From Candidatus Binatia bacterium (lineage in GTDB: Bacteria; Desulfobacterota; Binatia; HRBIN30): a stretch of 64,000 nucleotides of DNA. The DNA lies in the NCBI GenBank assembly GCA_026415395.1, contig JAOAHD010000007.1, positions 1,043,972 through 1,107,971 on the forward strand, in the 5' to 3' direction. This document shows, in pieces, positions 25,045 to 34,900 of this stretch (positions within the stretch are counted from its first letter, which is position 1; every line of letters starts with the position of its first letter). The notes under the pieces were generated by a model. It saw only the letters and a program-made list of their open reading frames with translations, ran no database searches and was not told the origin of the DNA. A program made the translations under genes and the position numbers.

Positions 25045-26430
25045 ATGAGGCGATTGTCGCTGGAAATGATGGCTTTGTTCGGGTCGCGGGTGGGCGTGGC
25101 CGGCTTCGGTCTGGTCACGAGTATCATCCTGGCCCGCGGCCTCGGCCCACACGATCGCGGCTTGCTCGCTCTTGCGCTGCTTTTGCCATCGACGCTGCTG
25201 ACTCTGACGAAGCTCGGTATCGCGCAGGCTAATGTGTATTGCACCCGGCGAGAAGGCGCGCCGTTGGCGCAAGTGGCGAGCAACTCGTTGGCGCTGGCCC
25301 TGGGGCTTGGCTTGCTCGGGGGAGCCGTGGTGTGGCTCCTGCGGGAACCTCTGCAACGGACAGTTTTGCGCGACTTACCCACTTGGGCCCTGCTGGTCGC
25401 GATGTGGAGGTTACCGCTGCTTCTCATCGACAGTTATTTTTGGGGTGTCTTGCAGGCAATGGGCCGTTTCAGCGTGTATAACCGGCGCACGCTTGGCGGA
25501 GCTGCCGGTGTTTTGGTTGGTGTCGGCACGCTTTGGATGGTGGGTCGATTGTCGTTGAGTACCGCACTAACGGTTTACGCACTCTGTACCACGTTAATGG
25601 TCGGATCACTCGTTGTGACGGTGCGACGCTTATTGCCCTTTAGCTTGGGAATCGACAGGTCATTGCTCGCTCGGCAACTGAGCTTTGGGAGTAGGTCTTA
25701 CACCCAAATCCTGACGATGCACCTGTTGTACCGCAGCGATGTGTACCTGGTAGCATATCTTCTTGATCCCGCACGCACGGCCTTTTACAGCCTCGCACTG
25801 CATTTCGCCGAGGTGTTGCTGGAGATCCCACAGGCTGTGGGCTGGGTAATTTACCCGAAATTGGCTTCTATGGACAAAGCTGACGTGCATCGCACAACTG
25901 CCCAGACGTGTCGGCGAACACTCCTGCTCACTGCACTCGCGGGCCTGGCCCTCGTGGGCATTGGCCCTTTCCTAATTCCGCTTTGGTACGGTCGGGCTTT
26001 TGCGCCGGCCGCTGCTCCGCTGCCATTTGTTGCGGTCGGAGCTGTAGCGATGGCCATTTTTACCATTCTTTCTCGTGATTTCACCAGCCGAAATCGGCAG
26101 TCCGTGAACATCTTTGCCGGTGCTGTTGCACTTGGCGTCAACCTCGGGCTGAACGTTTTTCTAATTCCTCTTTGGGGTATTGTTGGGGCAGCAGTTGCTA
26201 CGGCAATTGCGTACTGCTTGGCGGCCGGATTGTTGATCGGTTTTTTCCGTCTCGAGTCCGGCTTGAGTGTGCGAGAGGCATTAGTACCCCGTTGGTCTGA
26301 CGTGACCGCGATCTGGACAGCCGCGCGCCAGCCGATTGAGCGAAAACTCGCTCGCCTTCCCGTTGCGCGGCGATTTGTTACGCAACCGAGCAGCGTTACC
26401 GCCGAGGGCACAAGTACGCACGCTAAATAG
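25045..26430 (+). CDS. Wzx-like polysaccharide flippase (MATE/MVF-like)
   Basis: The 461-residue protein is an integral membrane protein with roughly twelve to fourteen hydrophobic segments, a first-segment glycine pattern (VGVAGFGLVTSIILARGLGP) and internal ASN/Arg loops typical of RfbX/Wzx flippases. It should move the undecaprenyl-linked repeat unit to the periplasmic face, where the O-antigen ligase/polymerase acts. It is the only flippase in the locus. The last 40 residues are charged and may be cytoplasmic. The gap to the methyltransferase is 40 bases. Confidence 0.88.
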   Translation: MRRLSLEMMALFGSRVGVAGFGLVTSIILARGLGPHDRGLLALALLLPSTLLTLTKLGIAQANVYCTRREGAPLAQVASNSLALALGLGLLGGAVVWLLREPLQRTVLRDLPTWALLVAMWRLPLLLIDSYFWGVLQAMGRFSVYNRRTLGGAAGVLVGVGTLWMVGRLSLSTALTVYALCTTLMVGSLVVTVRRLLPFSLGIDRSLLARQLSFGSRSYTQILTMHLLYRSDVYLVAYLLDPARTAFYSLALHFAEVLLEIPQAVGWVIYPKLASMDKADVHRTTAQTCRRTLLLTALAGLALVGIGPFLIPLWYGRAFAPAAAPLPFVAVGAVAMAIFTILSRDFTSRNRQSVNIFAGAVALGVNLGLNVFLIPLWGIVGAAVATAIAYCLAAGLLIGFFRLESGLSVREALVPRWSDVTAIWTAARQPIERKLARLPVARRFVTQPSSVTAEGTSTHAK

Positions 26431-26442
26431 ACAGCCAATGCG

Positions 26443-27576
26443 ATGCCCATCTTTGATCTGAGCGGCGCAATGCATGGGGTTTCCTTCTCGTTCCGAACGG
26501 ATTACAGCCCCCTCCATGCTTATGCCGCACAGCACCTGGCACTGATGCTTGATGGGAGAACTGACGGCGCTGACGTGGCAAAGAGACAGGTCGTTTCGGC
26601 CTTGCGATGGGTGGAAGGGCAGCCGTGGCCGCGCTCGCACTGGAGCAACATCGTCGAATCATGGGTGAGGGTGGATCGCGACCTCTATGTGGGAGCCGGC
26701 GAGTTGTGTTGGTTCCGCGTAGACGATCTGCGAGACCTGGTTCTGCAGGTCCAACATCAACAAAGAGACCTTGTGGCTGTGACTGGAACGTTCTTTTTCC
26801 GATTGGGAAACAGCTCGCTCACGGACCGGTTACGACGGTGGCGGTTGGGCAAGCGCGTGCGCGAGTTCGAGCGCCGACGCTTCCCGACACTTGTGAGTTA
26901 CTTGGTGTATTATCCGATATGGTGGGTCCATGAGACGCAGATGGGCCGTCACCCAATTCACGCGGCAGCAGTGGCAACTCCTCGCGGTGCGATTGTGCTT
27001 GCGGGTGCGAGTGGCGTCGGAAAGTCCTCGATCAGCACGGCCCTAGCCGCGCATCCCGGCAACTACATGCTGTCGGACAGTTTTGTGCTCGTGGAAGGAA
27101 CGCGGGTGTTCGCGGTTCCTGAGCCGATTTTGTTGGACCACTACGCTCGCGACTGGTTGGCGACCCGGGTTGAATGCCTGCAACCGGTGGATCATCACTA
27201 CATGTTGAATCGGGATGGTTACCAGATCGCTCCGGCCAAATTTCAGCCGAGTGCAAACGCAGCTGTGCTGATTTTGCCACAACGGGGCCATTCATGGGGA
27301 TGCCGGAAGATCGACGCGGCGCGTGCCTGGCAACGGATTACGGCTGCAAATTTTCTGGTGAATGACTTGCGGCGGTACTATGCGTTGACCGCTGCTTGGG
27401 AGCAGCTTGAACCGAAGGGGTTGGTGATTCAGCGAGAACGCGCGGTGGAGGAACTCACACAGTCAGTGGCAGCCTTTGAAGTTGAAATTCCACCCACAGC
27501 AGCAGCCGAGTTCGTTGTCGAGAACCTCATGGGGTTGCTCGAAAGCCAGCGTGCTCCATTGGCGAAGCATGAATGA
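26443..27576 (+). CDS. HPr kinase/phosphorylase C-domain-like protein
   Basis: The 377-residue protein has a non-descript N-terminal half and a C-terminal P-loop domain like that of HPr kinase: HPIHAAAVATPRGAIVLAGA, then Walker A GASGVGKSS at 188-196, and LSDSFVLVEG near 210. HPrK-like ATPases without an HPr partner occur in many polysaccharide and peptide-modification loci, where their targets are unknown. Soluble; no membrane segment seen. It lies between flippase and glycosyltransferase genes and overlaps the latter by eight bases. It might phosphorylate a protein or a small molecule. The substrate is unknown. Confidence 0.75.
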   Translation: MPIFDLSGAMHGVSFSFRTDYSPLHAYAAQHLALMLDGRTDGADVAKRQVVSALRWVEGQPWPRSHWSNIVESWVRVDRDLYVGAGELCWFRVDDLRDLVLQVQHQQRDLVAVTGTFFFRLGNSSLTDRLRRWRLGKRVREFERRRFPTLVSYLVYYPIWWVHETQMGRHPIHAAAVATPRGAIVLAGASGVGKSSISTALAAHPGNYMLSDSFVLVEGTRVFAVPEPILLDHYARDWLATRVECLQPVDHHYMLNRDGYQIAPAKFQPSANAAVLILPQRGHSWGCRKIDAARAWQRITAANFLVNDLRRYYALTAAWEQLEPKGLVIQRERAVEELTQSVAAFEVEIPPTAAAEFVVENLMGLLESQRAPLAKHE

Positions 27577-28807
27577 TCCGATCCGCGTGCTCGTTGTCGA
27601 AGCCTCCAGTGGGGGAGTTGTTGGAGGATCGTTGACTGGGTTGTACCACATGATCCGCGGTTTCGATCGTAGCCGTTACCACTTCGGAGTTGCCCTCTAC
27701 GAAAAGAAGCCGATCGAGCCGAATCTGGAGGCATTGGGAGTTTCGTTGTTCAAGCTAGGGCGGCGAAGGTTGCCGAAAGAGCATGTCTTGCAGAGCACGA
27801 ACGCGTACCATGCAGTGCGTCGCGCACCCTGGTTGCGAAGCGTGATGCACGAATCTCGGCGTGTAGCTGCAACCGCGATCGAGGACCTTCCCACGGCATG
27901 GCAATGTGCGCGAGTGCTGCGGCGGTTTCGGCCGCACCTGGTGCATGTCGGGAACGGATTGCGTGCGAACTTCGATGCTCTGCTTGCCTGCGCCGCCCTC
28001 GGGGTACCTGCGGTGTGCCATGTGAAGGGGTTTGAAAAATACAGTTGGCGGGAGCGTTGGCTGGCGCCAAGGATTGCGGCCATCGTGTCGATGACGGAAG
28101 CGGTGCGGGACCATTGCACGCGGCACGGGATCGTTCACCCACGACATGTTGTGATTTACGATGCGCTGGATCCCCATGATTTCGTCCCAACGCGGTCAGC
28201 GGAGGACGTCCGGGCAGAGTTCGGAATTCCGTGCGGTGCGCCCCTGGTTGGCGTGGTCGGCAACATCCAAGAATGGAAGGGGCAGCTCGTGTTTGTGGAG
28301 GCGTTGCATGAGCTTTTACGCGAGGTGCCGGCCGCCTACGGGATTCTCATAGGTGGGGTTCATCGCGCGGGAGAGGAGTACTTTCGGCGCATCTTGCAGC
28401 GCGCAGCCGAGTTAGGTCTGGGCCAGCGGCTTGTAGTCACGGGGTTCAGGGCGGATGTTGCAAACTTTGTCCGCGCTCTCGATGTGGTCGTGCACACGTC
28501 GGTTCGCCCAGAACCGTTTGGGCGCGTGATTTTGGAGGGCATGATGTGCGGAAAGCCGGTGATCGCCACCGCCGCCGGCGGCGTGCCGGAATTGATCGAG
28601 CACGGAAAAACCGGTTTTCTGGTCCCTCCGGGTCAGCCGCTTCCTCTGGCACAGGCAATCGCCGCGCTGCTAGGCAATGAAGATGCGCGGCGAAGCGTGG
28701 GAGCAGAGGCCAAGGCATGGGCGGAACAGCGCTTTAGTTTGGAACGGCACGTGGGCGAAATGGCTGCGTTGTACCGTGCTGTATTAGAGGAGAATCGTCA
28801 TTCATGA
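27569..28807 (+). CDS. GT4-family glycosyltransferase
   Basis: ATG 27569 overlaps the end of the HPrK-like gene by eight bases and gives 412 residues. A longer frame starting 93 bases upstream lies in the preceding gene. It is a GT-B enzyme with VLVVEASSGGVVGGSLTGLY at the front (the Gly-rich loop is unusually GG-dense), LVGVVGNIQEWKGQLVFVEA in the donor lobe and an EX7E-type region (FGRVILEGMMCGKPVIATAA). It should add a sugar on the cytoplasmic face. It is coupled by a four-base overlap to the carbamoyltransferase gene, suggesting that its product is carbamoylated. Confidence 0.9.
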   Translation: MNDPIRVLVVEASSGGVVGGSLTGLYHMIRGFDRSRYHFGVALYEKKPIEPNLEALGVSLFKLGRRRLPKEHVLQSTNAYHAVRRAPWLRSVMHESRRVAATAIEDLPTAWQCARVLRRFRPHLVHVGNGLRANFDALLACAALGVPAVCHVKGFEKYSWRERWLAPRIAAIVSMTEAVRDHCTRHGIVHPRHVVIYDALDPHDFVPTRSAEDVRAEFGIPCGAPLVGVVGNIQEWKGQLVFVEALHELLREVPAAYGILIGGVHRAGEEYFRRILQRAAELGLGQRLVVTGFRADVANFVRALDVVVHTSVRPEPFGRVILEGMMCGKPVIATAAGGVPELIEHGKTGFLVPPGQPLPLAQAIAALLGNEDARRSVGAEAKAWAEQRFSLERHVGEMAALYRAVLEENRHS

Positions 28808-30582
28808 GGATCTTGGGCATCTCTTGCTTTTACCATGATGCTGCGGCTGCGCTGCTGGTGGATGGCCAACTTGTCGCCGCTGCCGAGGAGGAGCGTTTCA
28901 GCCGTAAGAAGCACGACGCGGATTTTCCGCGGCTAGCCATTGATTTCTGCTTAAAGCAAGCCGGATTGCGGGCGACCGACCTGGACTACGTTGTGTTTTA
29001 CGAAAAGCCGTTCGTGAAGTTTGAGCGGATTTTGATGACCGCACTGCAAGCCGTGCCGAAGACCTGGCGGGTGTTCGGCGATGCAATGAGCACCTGGTTG
29101 CTGGACAAGCTGTGGGTAAAGAACCTGATTTGCAGCGAACTCGCCGTGCCGGCCGATAAGGTATTGTTTAGCGAACACCATCTTTCGCATGCGGCAAGTG
29201 CATTCTTCTGCTCACCGTTCGAAGAAGCAGCGATCCTGACCGTTGACGGCGTCGGCGAGTGGGCCACTGCAACGATGGGTGTTGGCAAGGGGAATTCGAT
29301 CCGGTTACTGCGAGAAATTCATTTCCCCCATTCTGTCGGCCTGCTGTACAGTGCCTTCACCGCGTTTCTCGGCTTCGAAGTGAATGAGGGAGAATACAAG
29401 GTCATGGGTATGGCCCCATACGGTGAGCCGAAGTACGTCGACAAGGTGCATAAACTTGTGCGCGTGGATGCGGATGGAGGATTTTGGTTGGACATGAGTT
29501 ATTTCTCCTTCCACCACTCGACAACCCAAACGTTCAACCAGAAATTCGTCGACTTGTTCGGCGAGCCCCGAGACCCCTCGTGGCATTTTTTCACGGAGCG
29601 CTCGGGATATCCCTCGTACTTCGAGCCTAAGCCGCAGAACTATAAGGAGATGGCCGAGCGCAATCAGTACTACGCGGATGTCGCCGCCAGTATTCAGAAA
29701 GTCACGGAAGACATTGTCCTCACGATGGTCCGCGAACTTCACCGGCAAACCGGCCTAGACCGTTTGTGCCTTGCTGGTGGGGTTGCTCTGAACAGTGTGG
29801 CCAATGGCCGAATCATTCGGGAAACACCGATCAAAGAGGCGTTCGTTCAGCCAGCCGCTGGGGATGGCGGAGGCGCATTGGGCGCCGCGTTGTACGCGCA
29901 GCACCAAGTGTTGGGGCGCCCCCGTTCTTTCGTGCTCAAACACGCTTACTGGGGACAGGAGTTTTCCCCAGGGGAGATGGACGCATTTGCTCGCCAGTGC
30001 GGCATGCCTTTTCGGACGTACGACCACGAAGATCGATTGCTCGACGCCGTGGTGGAAGAACTCTTGGCGGGGCACGTGGTGGGTTGGTTCCAGGGGAGGT
30101 TCGAGTGGGGTCCGCGTGCCCTCGGAGCGCGCAGCATTCTGGCGGACCCGCGGCGCGCGGACATGAAGGAAATTGTCAACGTGAAAATCAAATTTCGGGA
30201 GCCCTTCCGCCCATTTGCGCCTTCGGTGCTCGCCGAGGCAGCCGAGCGATTTTTCGACCTGCCCGAGGCACCTCGTCACTACCCAGCTCGGTTCATGCTT
30301 TACGTTGTTCCAGTGAAAGATGGGCAAGGAGACGTGGTGCCTGCAATCACGCACGTGGATTACTCCGCGCGGCTGCAAGCGGTTCACCGCGACGAGAGCC
30401 CGCTGTACTACCGGTTGATCGAACGCTTCGGCCAAGCCACGGGAGTGCCCGTGGTCATGAACACTTCGTTCAACCTCAAGGGCGAGCCTATCGTGACGTC
30501 GCCTGCCAACGCTTTTCACACATTTGCACGGAGCGGGATGGACGCGCTCGTGCTTGGCCACACGATCATCCGCAAGCCGTGA
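28804..30582 (+). CDS. NodU/CmcH-family carbamoyltransferase
   Basis: This 592-residue protein is full-length for NodU-type carbamoyltransferases. It begins MRILGISCFYHDAAAALLVD and has the ASKHA-type residues HDAAAA and the AEEERFSRKKHDADFP segment. The YrdC-free C-terminal carbamoyltransferase domain contains GALGAALYAQHQ, GRFEWGPRALGARSIL and the FNLKGEPIV segment near the end. It transfers a carbamoyl group from carbamoyl phosphate to a sugar hydroxyl. It is flanked by a glycosyltransferase, an SGNH hydrolase and a DUF5989 gene, a combination often seen around carbamoyltransferases. The overlap with the upstream gene is ATGA, and the downstream overlap is GTGA. Confidence 0.95.
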   Translation: MRILGISCFYHDAAAALLVDGQLVAAAEEERFSRKKHDADFPRLAIDFCLKQAGLRATDLDYVVFYEKPFVKFERILMTALQAVPKTWRVFGDAMSTWLLDKLWVKNLICSELAVPADKVLFSEHHLSHAASAFFCSPFEEAAILTVDGVGEWATATMGVGKGNSIRLLREIHFPHSVGLLYSAFTAFLGFEVNEGEYKVMGMAPYGEPKYVDKVHKLVRVDADGGFWLDMSYFSFHHSTTQTFNQKFVDLFGEPRDPSWHFFTERSGYPSYFEPKPQNYKEMAERNQYYADVAASIQKVTEDIVLTMVRELHRQTGLDRLCLAGGVALNSVANGRIIRETPIKEAFVQPAAGDGGGALGAALYAQHQVLGRPRSFVLKHAYWGQEFSPGEMDAFARQCGMPFRTYDHEDRLLDAVVEELLAGHVVGWFQGRFEWGPRALGARSILADPRRADMKEIVNVKIKFREPFRPFAPSVLAEAAERFFDLPEAPRHYPARFMLYVVPVKDGQGDVVPAITHVDYSARLQAVHRDESPLYYRLIERFGQATGVPVVMNTSFNLKGEPIVTSPANAFHTFARSGMDALVLGHTIIRKP

Positions 30583-31754
30583 GTAGACGAGGAGAAGTGT
30601 TGGTCGGGCTAGCCCTGGCCACGATCGGTGTGGTAGGCGCACTTGCCTTTGTCGAGATCGGGGTGCGTCTCCTGCACCTTGTCCCCGACCGTTTTTGGGA
30701 ACCGGATCCAAAAATGGGCGTGCGCTTGGTCGCGAGCAAGCGCGGCTGGTGGACGCAGGAGGAGCGTGAGTTCGTTGTTCCGGTAGAAATCAACGCACAG
30801 GGCCTGCGGGACGTGCCCCGTAGCTACGCAAAGCCACCGGGCGTGTATCGGGTTTTGGTCGTGGGCGATTCGTTCGTTGAGGCGATGCACGTGCGGCTCG
30901 ATGAAATGTTCACGCGGCGGTTGGAGCGCTTGCTCGATGGGGTAAGCGCAAGCAAACGAGTGGAGGTAGTGAGTGCAGGCGTCAGCGGTTGGGGAACTGC
31001 CAGCGAGCTGCTTTGGTTGCAGGAAGAGGGGGTTCGCTATCAGCCAAATTTGGTGCTTCTGAGCTTTTATCCTGGAAACGACATCAAGAACAATTCTCCC
31101 AACCTCGAGGAAACTTTGCCTCCGGTCTACGACGAGGAGGGTAACCTGCGTTATGTCCGGTCCAACAAGGCTAAAGGCGCGGAAAATCCAAGGCTGCTTG
31201 CGCGTTCAAAGGCTTACGCTTTCCTGCGCCAGCTCGTTTTTCTCCGACAGCCAGCAGTAGGTAGGGCTTTGGAGCGACTCGGGCTTGTGCGCCTTCCCCC
31301 AGCCGCGGCACCTCGCTTGAGGAATGGACTCCCGGTAGACTATGGCGTTTACGAGGTACCGGCGGACGAAGTTTGGCGGGATGCGTGGCGGCGCACAGAA
31401 CGACTGCTCAGAGAAGTGCGGGATACTGCCGGGAAGATGGGAGCTCAGTTTGGCATCGTGGTGATTGCAGGGCGTGAACAGGTGAGTGGGGCTTCTTGGG
31501 ATCGCATCTTGGCAACTTACCCAGAGGCGAAGAGTAAACAGTTTGATCTCGAGCAGCCGGAGCAGTGGGTGGAACAGTGGTGTCAAGCCGAACGCGTCCC
31601 CTGCCTGCGACTGACACCACCCTTCCGAGCGGCGGTCGCCGCTGGCCAGGGGCCACTCCATTTCTGGTTCGACGGGCATTGGACTCCCGAAGGACACCGC
31701 GTGGCGGCTGACGAAGTTCGCAAGTTCCTACTTGCAAATTTCCCGATCTCGTAG
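30579..31754 (+). CDS. SGNH/GDSL-fold hydrolase with N-terminal membrane anchor
   Basis: GTG 30579 overlaps the carbamoyltransferase stop by four bases and gives 391 residues. Residues 7-28 form a membrane anchor or signal (VLVGLALATIGVVGALAFVE). The SGNH domain has Ser98 in VLVVGDSFVEAMH, glycine and asparagine positions in GVSGWGTASE and FYPGNDIKNN, and an Asp/His pair in FDGHWTPEGH near 364-373. SGNH hydrolases here act as acyl- or acetyl-esterases or as O-acyl transfer partners (AlgX/DltD-like). It is expected on the periplasmic face. Its place beside the carbamoyltransferase implies polymer decoration. TTG 30600 is a possible shorter start. Confidence 0.85.
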   Translation: MSRRGEVLVGLALATIGVVGALAFVEIGVRLLHLVPDRFWEPDPKMGVRLVASKRGWWTQEEREFVVPVEINAQGLRDVPRSYAKPPGVYRVLVVGDSFVEAMHVRLDEMFTRRLERLLDGVSASKRVEVVSAGVSGWGTASELLWLQEEGVRYQPNLVLLSFYPGNDIKNNSPNLEETLPPVYDEEGNLRYVRSNKAKGAENPRLLARSKAYAFLRQLVFLRQPAVGRALERLGLVRLPPAAAPRLRNGLPVDYGVYEVPADEVWRDAWRRTERLLREVRDTAGKMGAQFGIVVIAGREQVSGASWDRILATYPEAKSKQFDLEQPEQWVEQWCQAERVPCLRLTPPFRAAVAAGQGPLHFWFDGHWTPEGHRVAADEVRKFLLANFPIS

Positions 31755-31769
31755 AACAACCCGGTCAAC

Positions 31770-31949
31770 ATGAAACTGATGTCCGGATTTAGAAGTCGGC
31801 TTGGAATCGCGCGAGAGTTGCTGAGCTTCTTGTGGGAGCGCAAGCTGTGGTGGCTGATTCCCATGGTGCTTGTGCTGCTCGCCTTCGGTGGCCTGATGGT
31901 GACTGCCCACAGCTCTGCCTTAGGGCCGTTCATTTACACGCTTTTCTGA
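31770..31949 (+). CDS. DUF5989 (SxtJ-like) small membrane protein
   Basis: This 59-residue gene is short and easily missed. It has a basic/aromatic amphipathic start (FLWERKLWWLIP) and one membrane segment, then ends in the conserved SSALGPFIYTLF. This is the profile of DUF5989 proteins, which sit next to NodU-type carbamoyltransferases in many exopolysaccharide and secondary-metabolite loci; a partner role is presumed but the mechanism is unknown. It starts 15 bases after the SGNH hydrolase stop. Confidence 0.85.
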   Translation: MKLMSGFRSRLGIARELLSFLWERKLWWLIPMVLVLLAFGGLMVTAHSSALGPFIYTLF

Positions 31950-31985
31950 TGGCGTGCTGAAATTGTTCCAGGTCCGAAGTCATTT

Positions 31986-34900
31986 GTGTGGTGGCACCTG
32001 AGGCCCTCGGTTTCGCAGCCCTTGTGGGCGGCGGTCCTCTGCGTCAGTATCGTCCCGGGTCCTCTGTGCGCGGCAACGATATACGTGCGCATCGGCGGAA
32101 ACGACAACGCTGACGGGCGAACGCCTGCCACCGCACTCCGAACAATTGCGGCCGCGGCCAGCAGAATTTCGAACCCTGGGGACGTTGTTGTCATTGGACC
32201 AGGGACTTACGAGGAAGGGAACATTGCCCCCGCGCGGAACGGCATTCAAGGGCGGCCGGTGTCCTTCCGTGGGGACCCAACAGGAGTCGAGACTGGGGAT
32301 CCGGCAGGACCAGTTCGCATTGTTGTGCGACCTCCGGCCACCACCGCATTTCTCTTGCTCGGAAATCGTTTCGTAAGAATTTCGGACCTCCAGATTGAAG
32401 GTGGCAGCGATGCCGGGATTCAGGCCCGCCCGCGCCCTGGTGGCAGCGCAAGCGCAGCTCTCGTCTTGGAACGGGTGCTCGTTCGCGGGAGTGCAAAGCG
32501 CGGCATTGATCTCCGAGGCGTACAAGGATCGGTGCAGATTGAGAGTTCCGAGGTTTCGGACAACGGCTCTGGGGGGCTGTCCGTCGAAGGAGATGGCGCA
32601 ACCACAACGGTGACGATTTTAAATAGCCAAATCCAACGCAACAACGGCCCGGGAGTATTTTTGCGTTTGCTAAGTGCTGCCACGATTACGGGGAGTACGC
32701 TCCAGAACAACACTGGCGCTGGGATGGTCGTGCGCGGAGCGAGCGCGATTGTTGTGCAAGGCAACCAGTTCATCAGTAATGCGGAGGAGTCGGTCAGCGC
32801 TGGATCATTAGAACCGGTTACGGACCTCGTCTTGGAGAACAATCGGTCGAGCGCGGCTGGAAAGACAGCCTTTGTCTTGGTCGCGAGCGGCGAGGCCCGC
32901 CTGCGGGGCAACGTTGTGACGGCCGAGGGAAGTCACCCGGGAGCCGGCATCTCCGTTGAAGCTGCTGGCCACGAACCGCTCGTGCTTTCGATCGAAGCAA
33001 ACCAGGTCGATGGCGTGTCCGATGACTGTGTGCTTGCTCGTTCAGCTGGAGTAGTCCGACTGGCAGAGAATGCACTGAAAAACTGCGGTGGCAACGGCAT
33101 CCGTTTGGAAAGCGTCAGCGCGGCGACAGTTGTGGCGAACTCCGCAACTCAGTTGGCGGGGAGCGGAATTCTGATCAACGGGGGCGACCGAATTAACCTG
33201 GTGGCCAATTCCGTCACCCAAGCCCGAGGTGGGGGGATCGTCGTGAACGCTGGCGCGACGCAACTTCAAGCGATCCGCCTGGATCGTGGCGAGATTTCGG
33301 CCGCTGATGGGGTCGGTGTCTCTATCCGTGGAGCCGCAGCGGTGCGTGTTGTGGGTACCACCGTGAGAGATGGTTCGGGGCATGGCGTGCTCCTCCGTGA
33401 AGTGAGCCGCGTTGAACTTGACCGACTGCAGGTCGGTCGTATGGGTGGGACAGGCCTCATTGTCGGAGGGGACACCGATTTTAGCAATCGCTCAGTGCGG
33501 GTTTCGGGTGGGCGGTGGTACCACTTAGGCGGTGGTGCCCTAAAAGTTTGGACGCAAGGATCTGTCTCCGTGACGGGCACCGAGGTGTTAGACTCGGGAG
33601 GGCCGGGCATCTCTGTGGCGGGTTTGCCAGCGACCCGAGTGGAGATCGTTGATGCCTCGATAGGCATGCATCAGGCCGATGGGGTGTTTATTCGCGGGGT
33701 CCGATCTGGAGCATTGGTGAACAATCGTGTGTTCAGCAACCGACAATCTGGCATCGTGCTGCGATCTACAGACCAGGTGTTTGTCGCCAACAACTTAGTA
33801 TATGCGAATCGAGGGGAGGGCCTTGCTGTTGGGGTGGGCGGTGAGCCGAGTGCACGCACTGTAGTCGTTTTCAACACGCTGTATGGCAACGGACTCAGGG
33901 GGATTCGCATCGATGGGCCTGGTGATTCCTCCTTGGTGGAGGGTGGGCTGGTACTGAATAACATCATCGCGGGGAACCGCGAGGCTGGTATCGCTGTCGC
34001 ACGCACGGCGATGCCTGGCTACGTCTCGGGTTTCAACGTGAATACCGATGGCTACGCTCCCGATACCCGTCGGAACCCGTTTGATATTGTCGCGTCACCG
34101 GGCTTCCTTGACCCCGCGGGGCCGGACGGTGTTCTAGGAGAGGACGGCTTTCGCGACGACAATTTTCGGTTAGCTCATCGTCGAACTGGGCAGCCAGCGA
34201 ACAGTGCCGCTGTAGATGCTGGATCCGATGACGTGGGAGTACTGGGAGTCAGCGGAAGCACGGCCGCAGATGGGTTGCCGGACACCGGGCGGGCCGACGC
34301 GGGTTTTCACTACGGCCTCGATGCTTCGTCGTTGTCACAGAAGGTGAATCCGCCGTTTATGCCATTATTCGTGCGATCCGCGGCTGGTTCCGACGGGAAC
34401 GACGGTCGGAGCCCTTCCACAGCATTGGCTTCGATCCGCAATGCCTTTGAGCGCGCGGTGGCAGGCGTCACCGTGGTTGTGGGCCCGGGCTACTATCGTG
34501 AGGGCGATATCCGCATTCGGAATTCCAGTGGGCGGGTGACGTTTCTTGGTGATCCTTCGGGTTACCTGACGGGAGACTTGCCAGGTCCGGTCCTGGTCGA
34601 CGCCACTGGTTTCGACACGGGGTTTGTCATCCAGGATGGTGGTCCAGTCTTGGTTCGAGGATTCTACGTTACCGGGGCGTTGCAGGCCGGAATTCAGGTG
34701 CGTGCGGGTGCGGACAGTGCCGAGATTCGGGACAATATCGTGTTTTCCAATCTCCGCCGCGGGATCGATGTAAATGGGGCCAACAACGTGTCGGTGAGGA
34801 ACAACCTCGTCTACGCGAATGGGACCGGCGGCGTGCAAATTCAGGCAAGCCGAGGTTCTCTTGTCGAGGGAAACACAATTTACGGTAATGGCGCAGACGG

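Noticed and set aside
29755-30711. Minus-strand frame of about 318 residues opposite the carbamoyltransferase
   Set aside because: The plus-strand gene has complete NodU motifs through this segment; the opposite frame has none.
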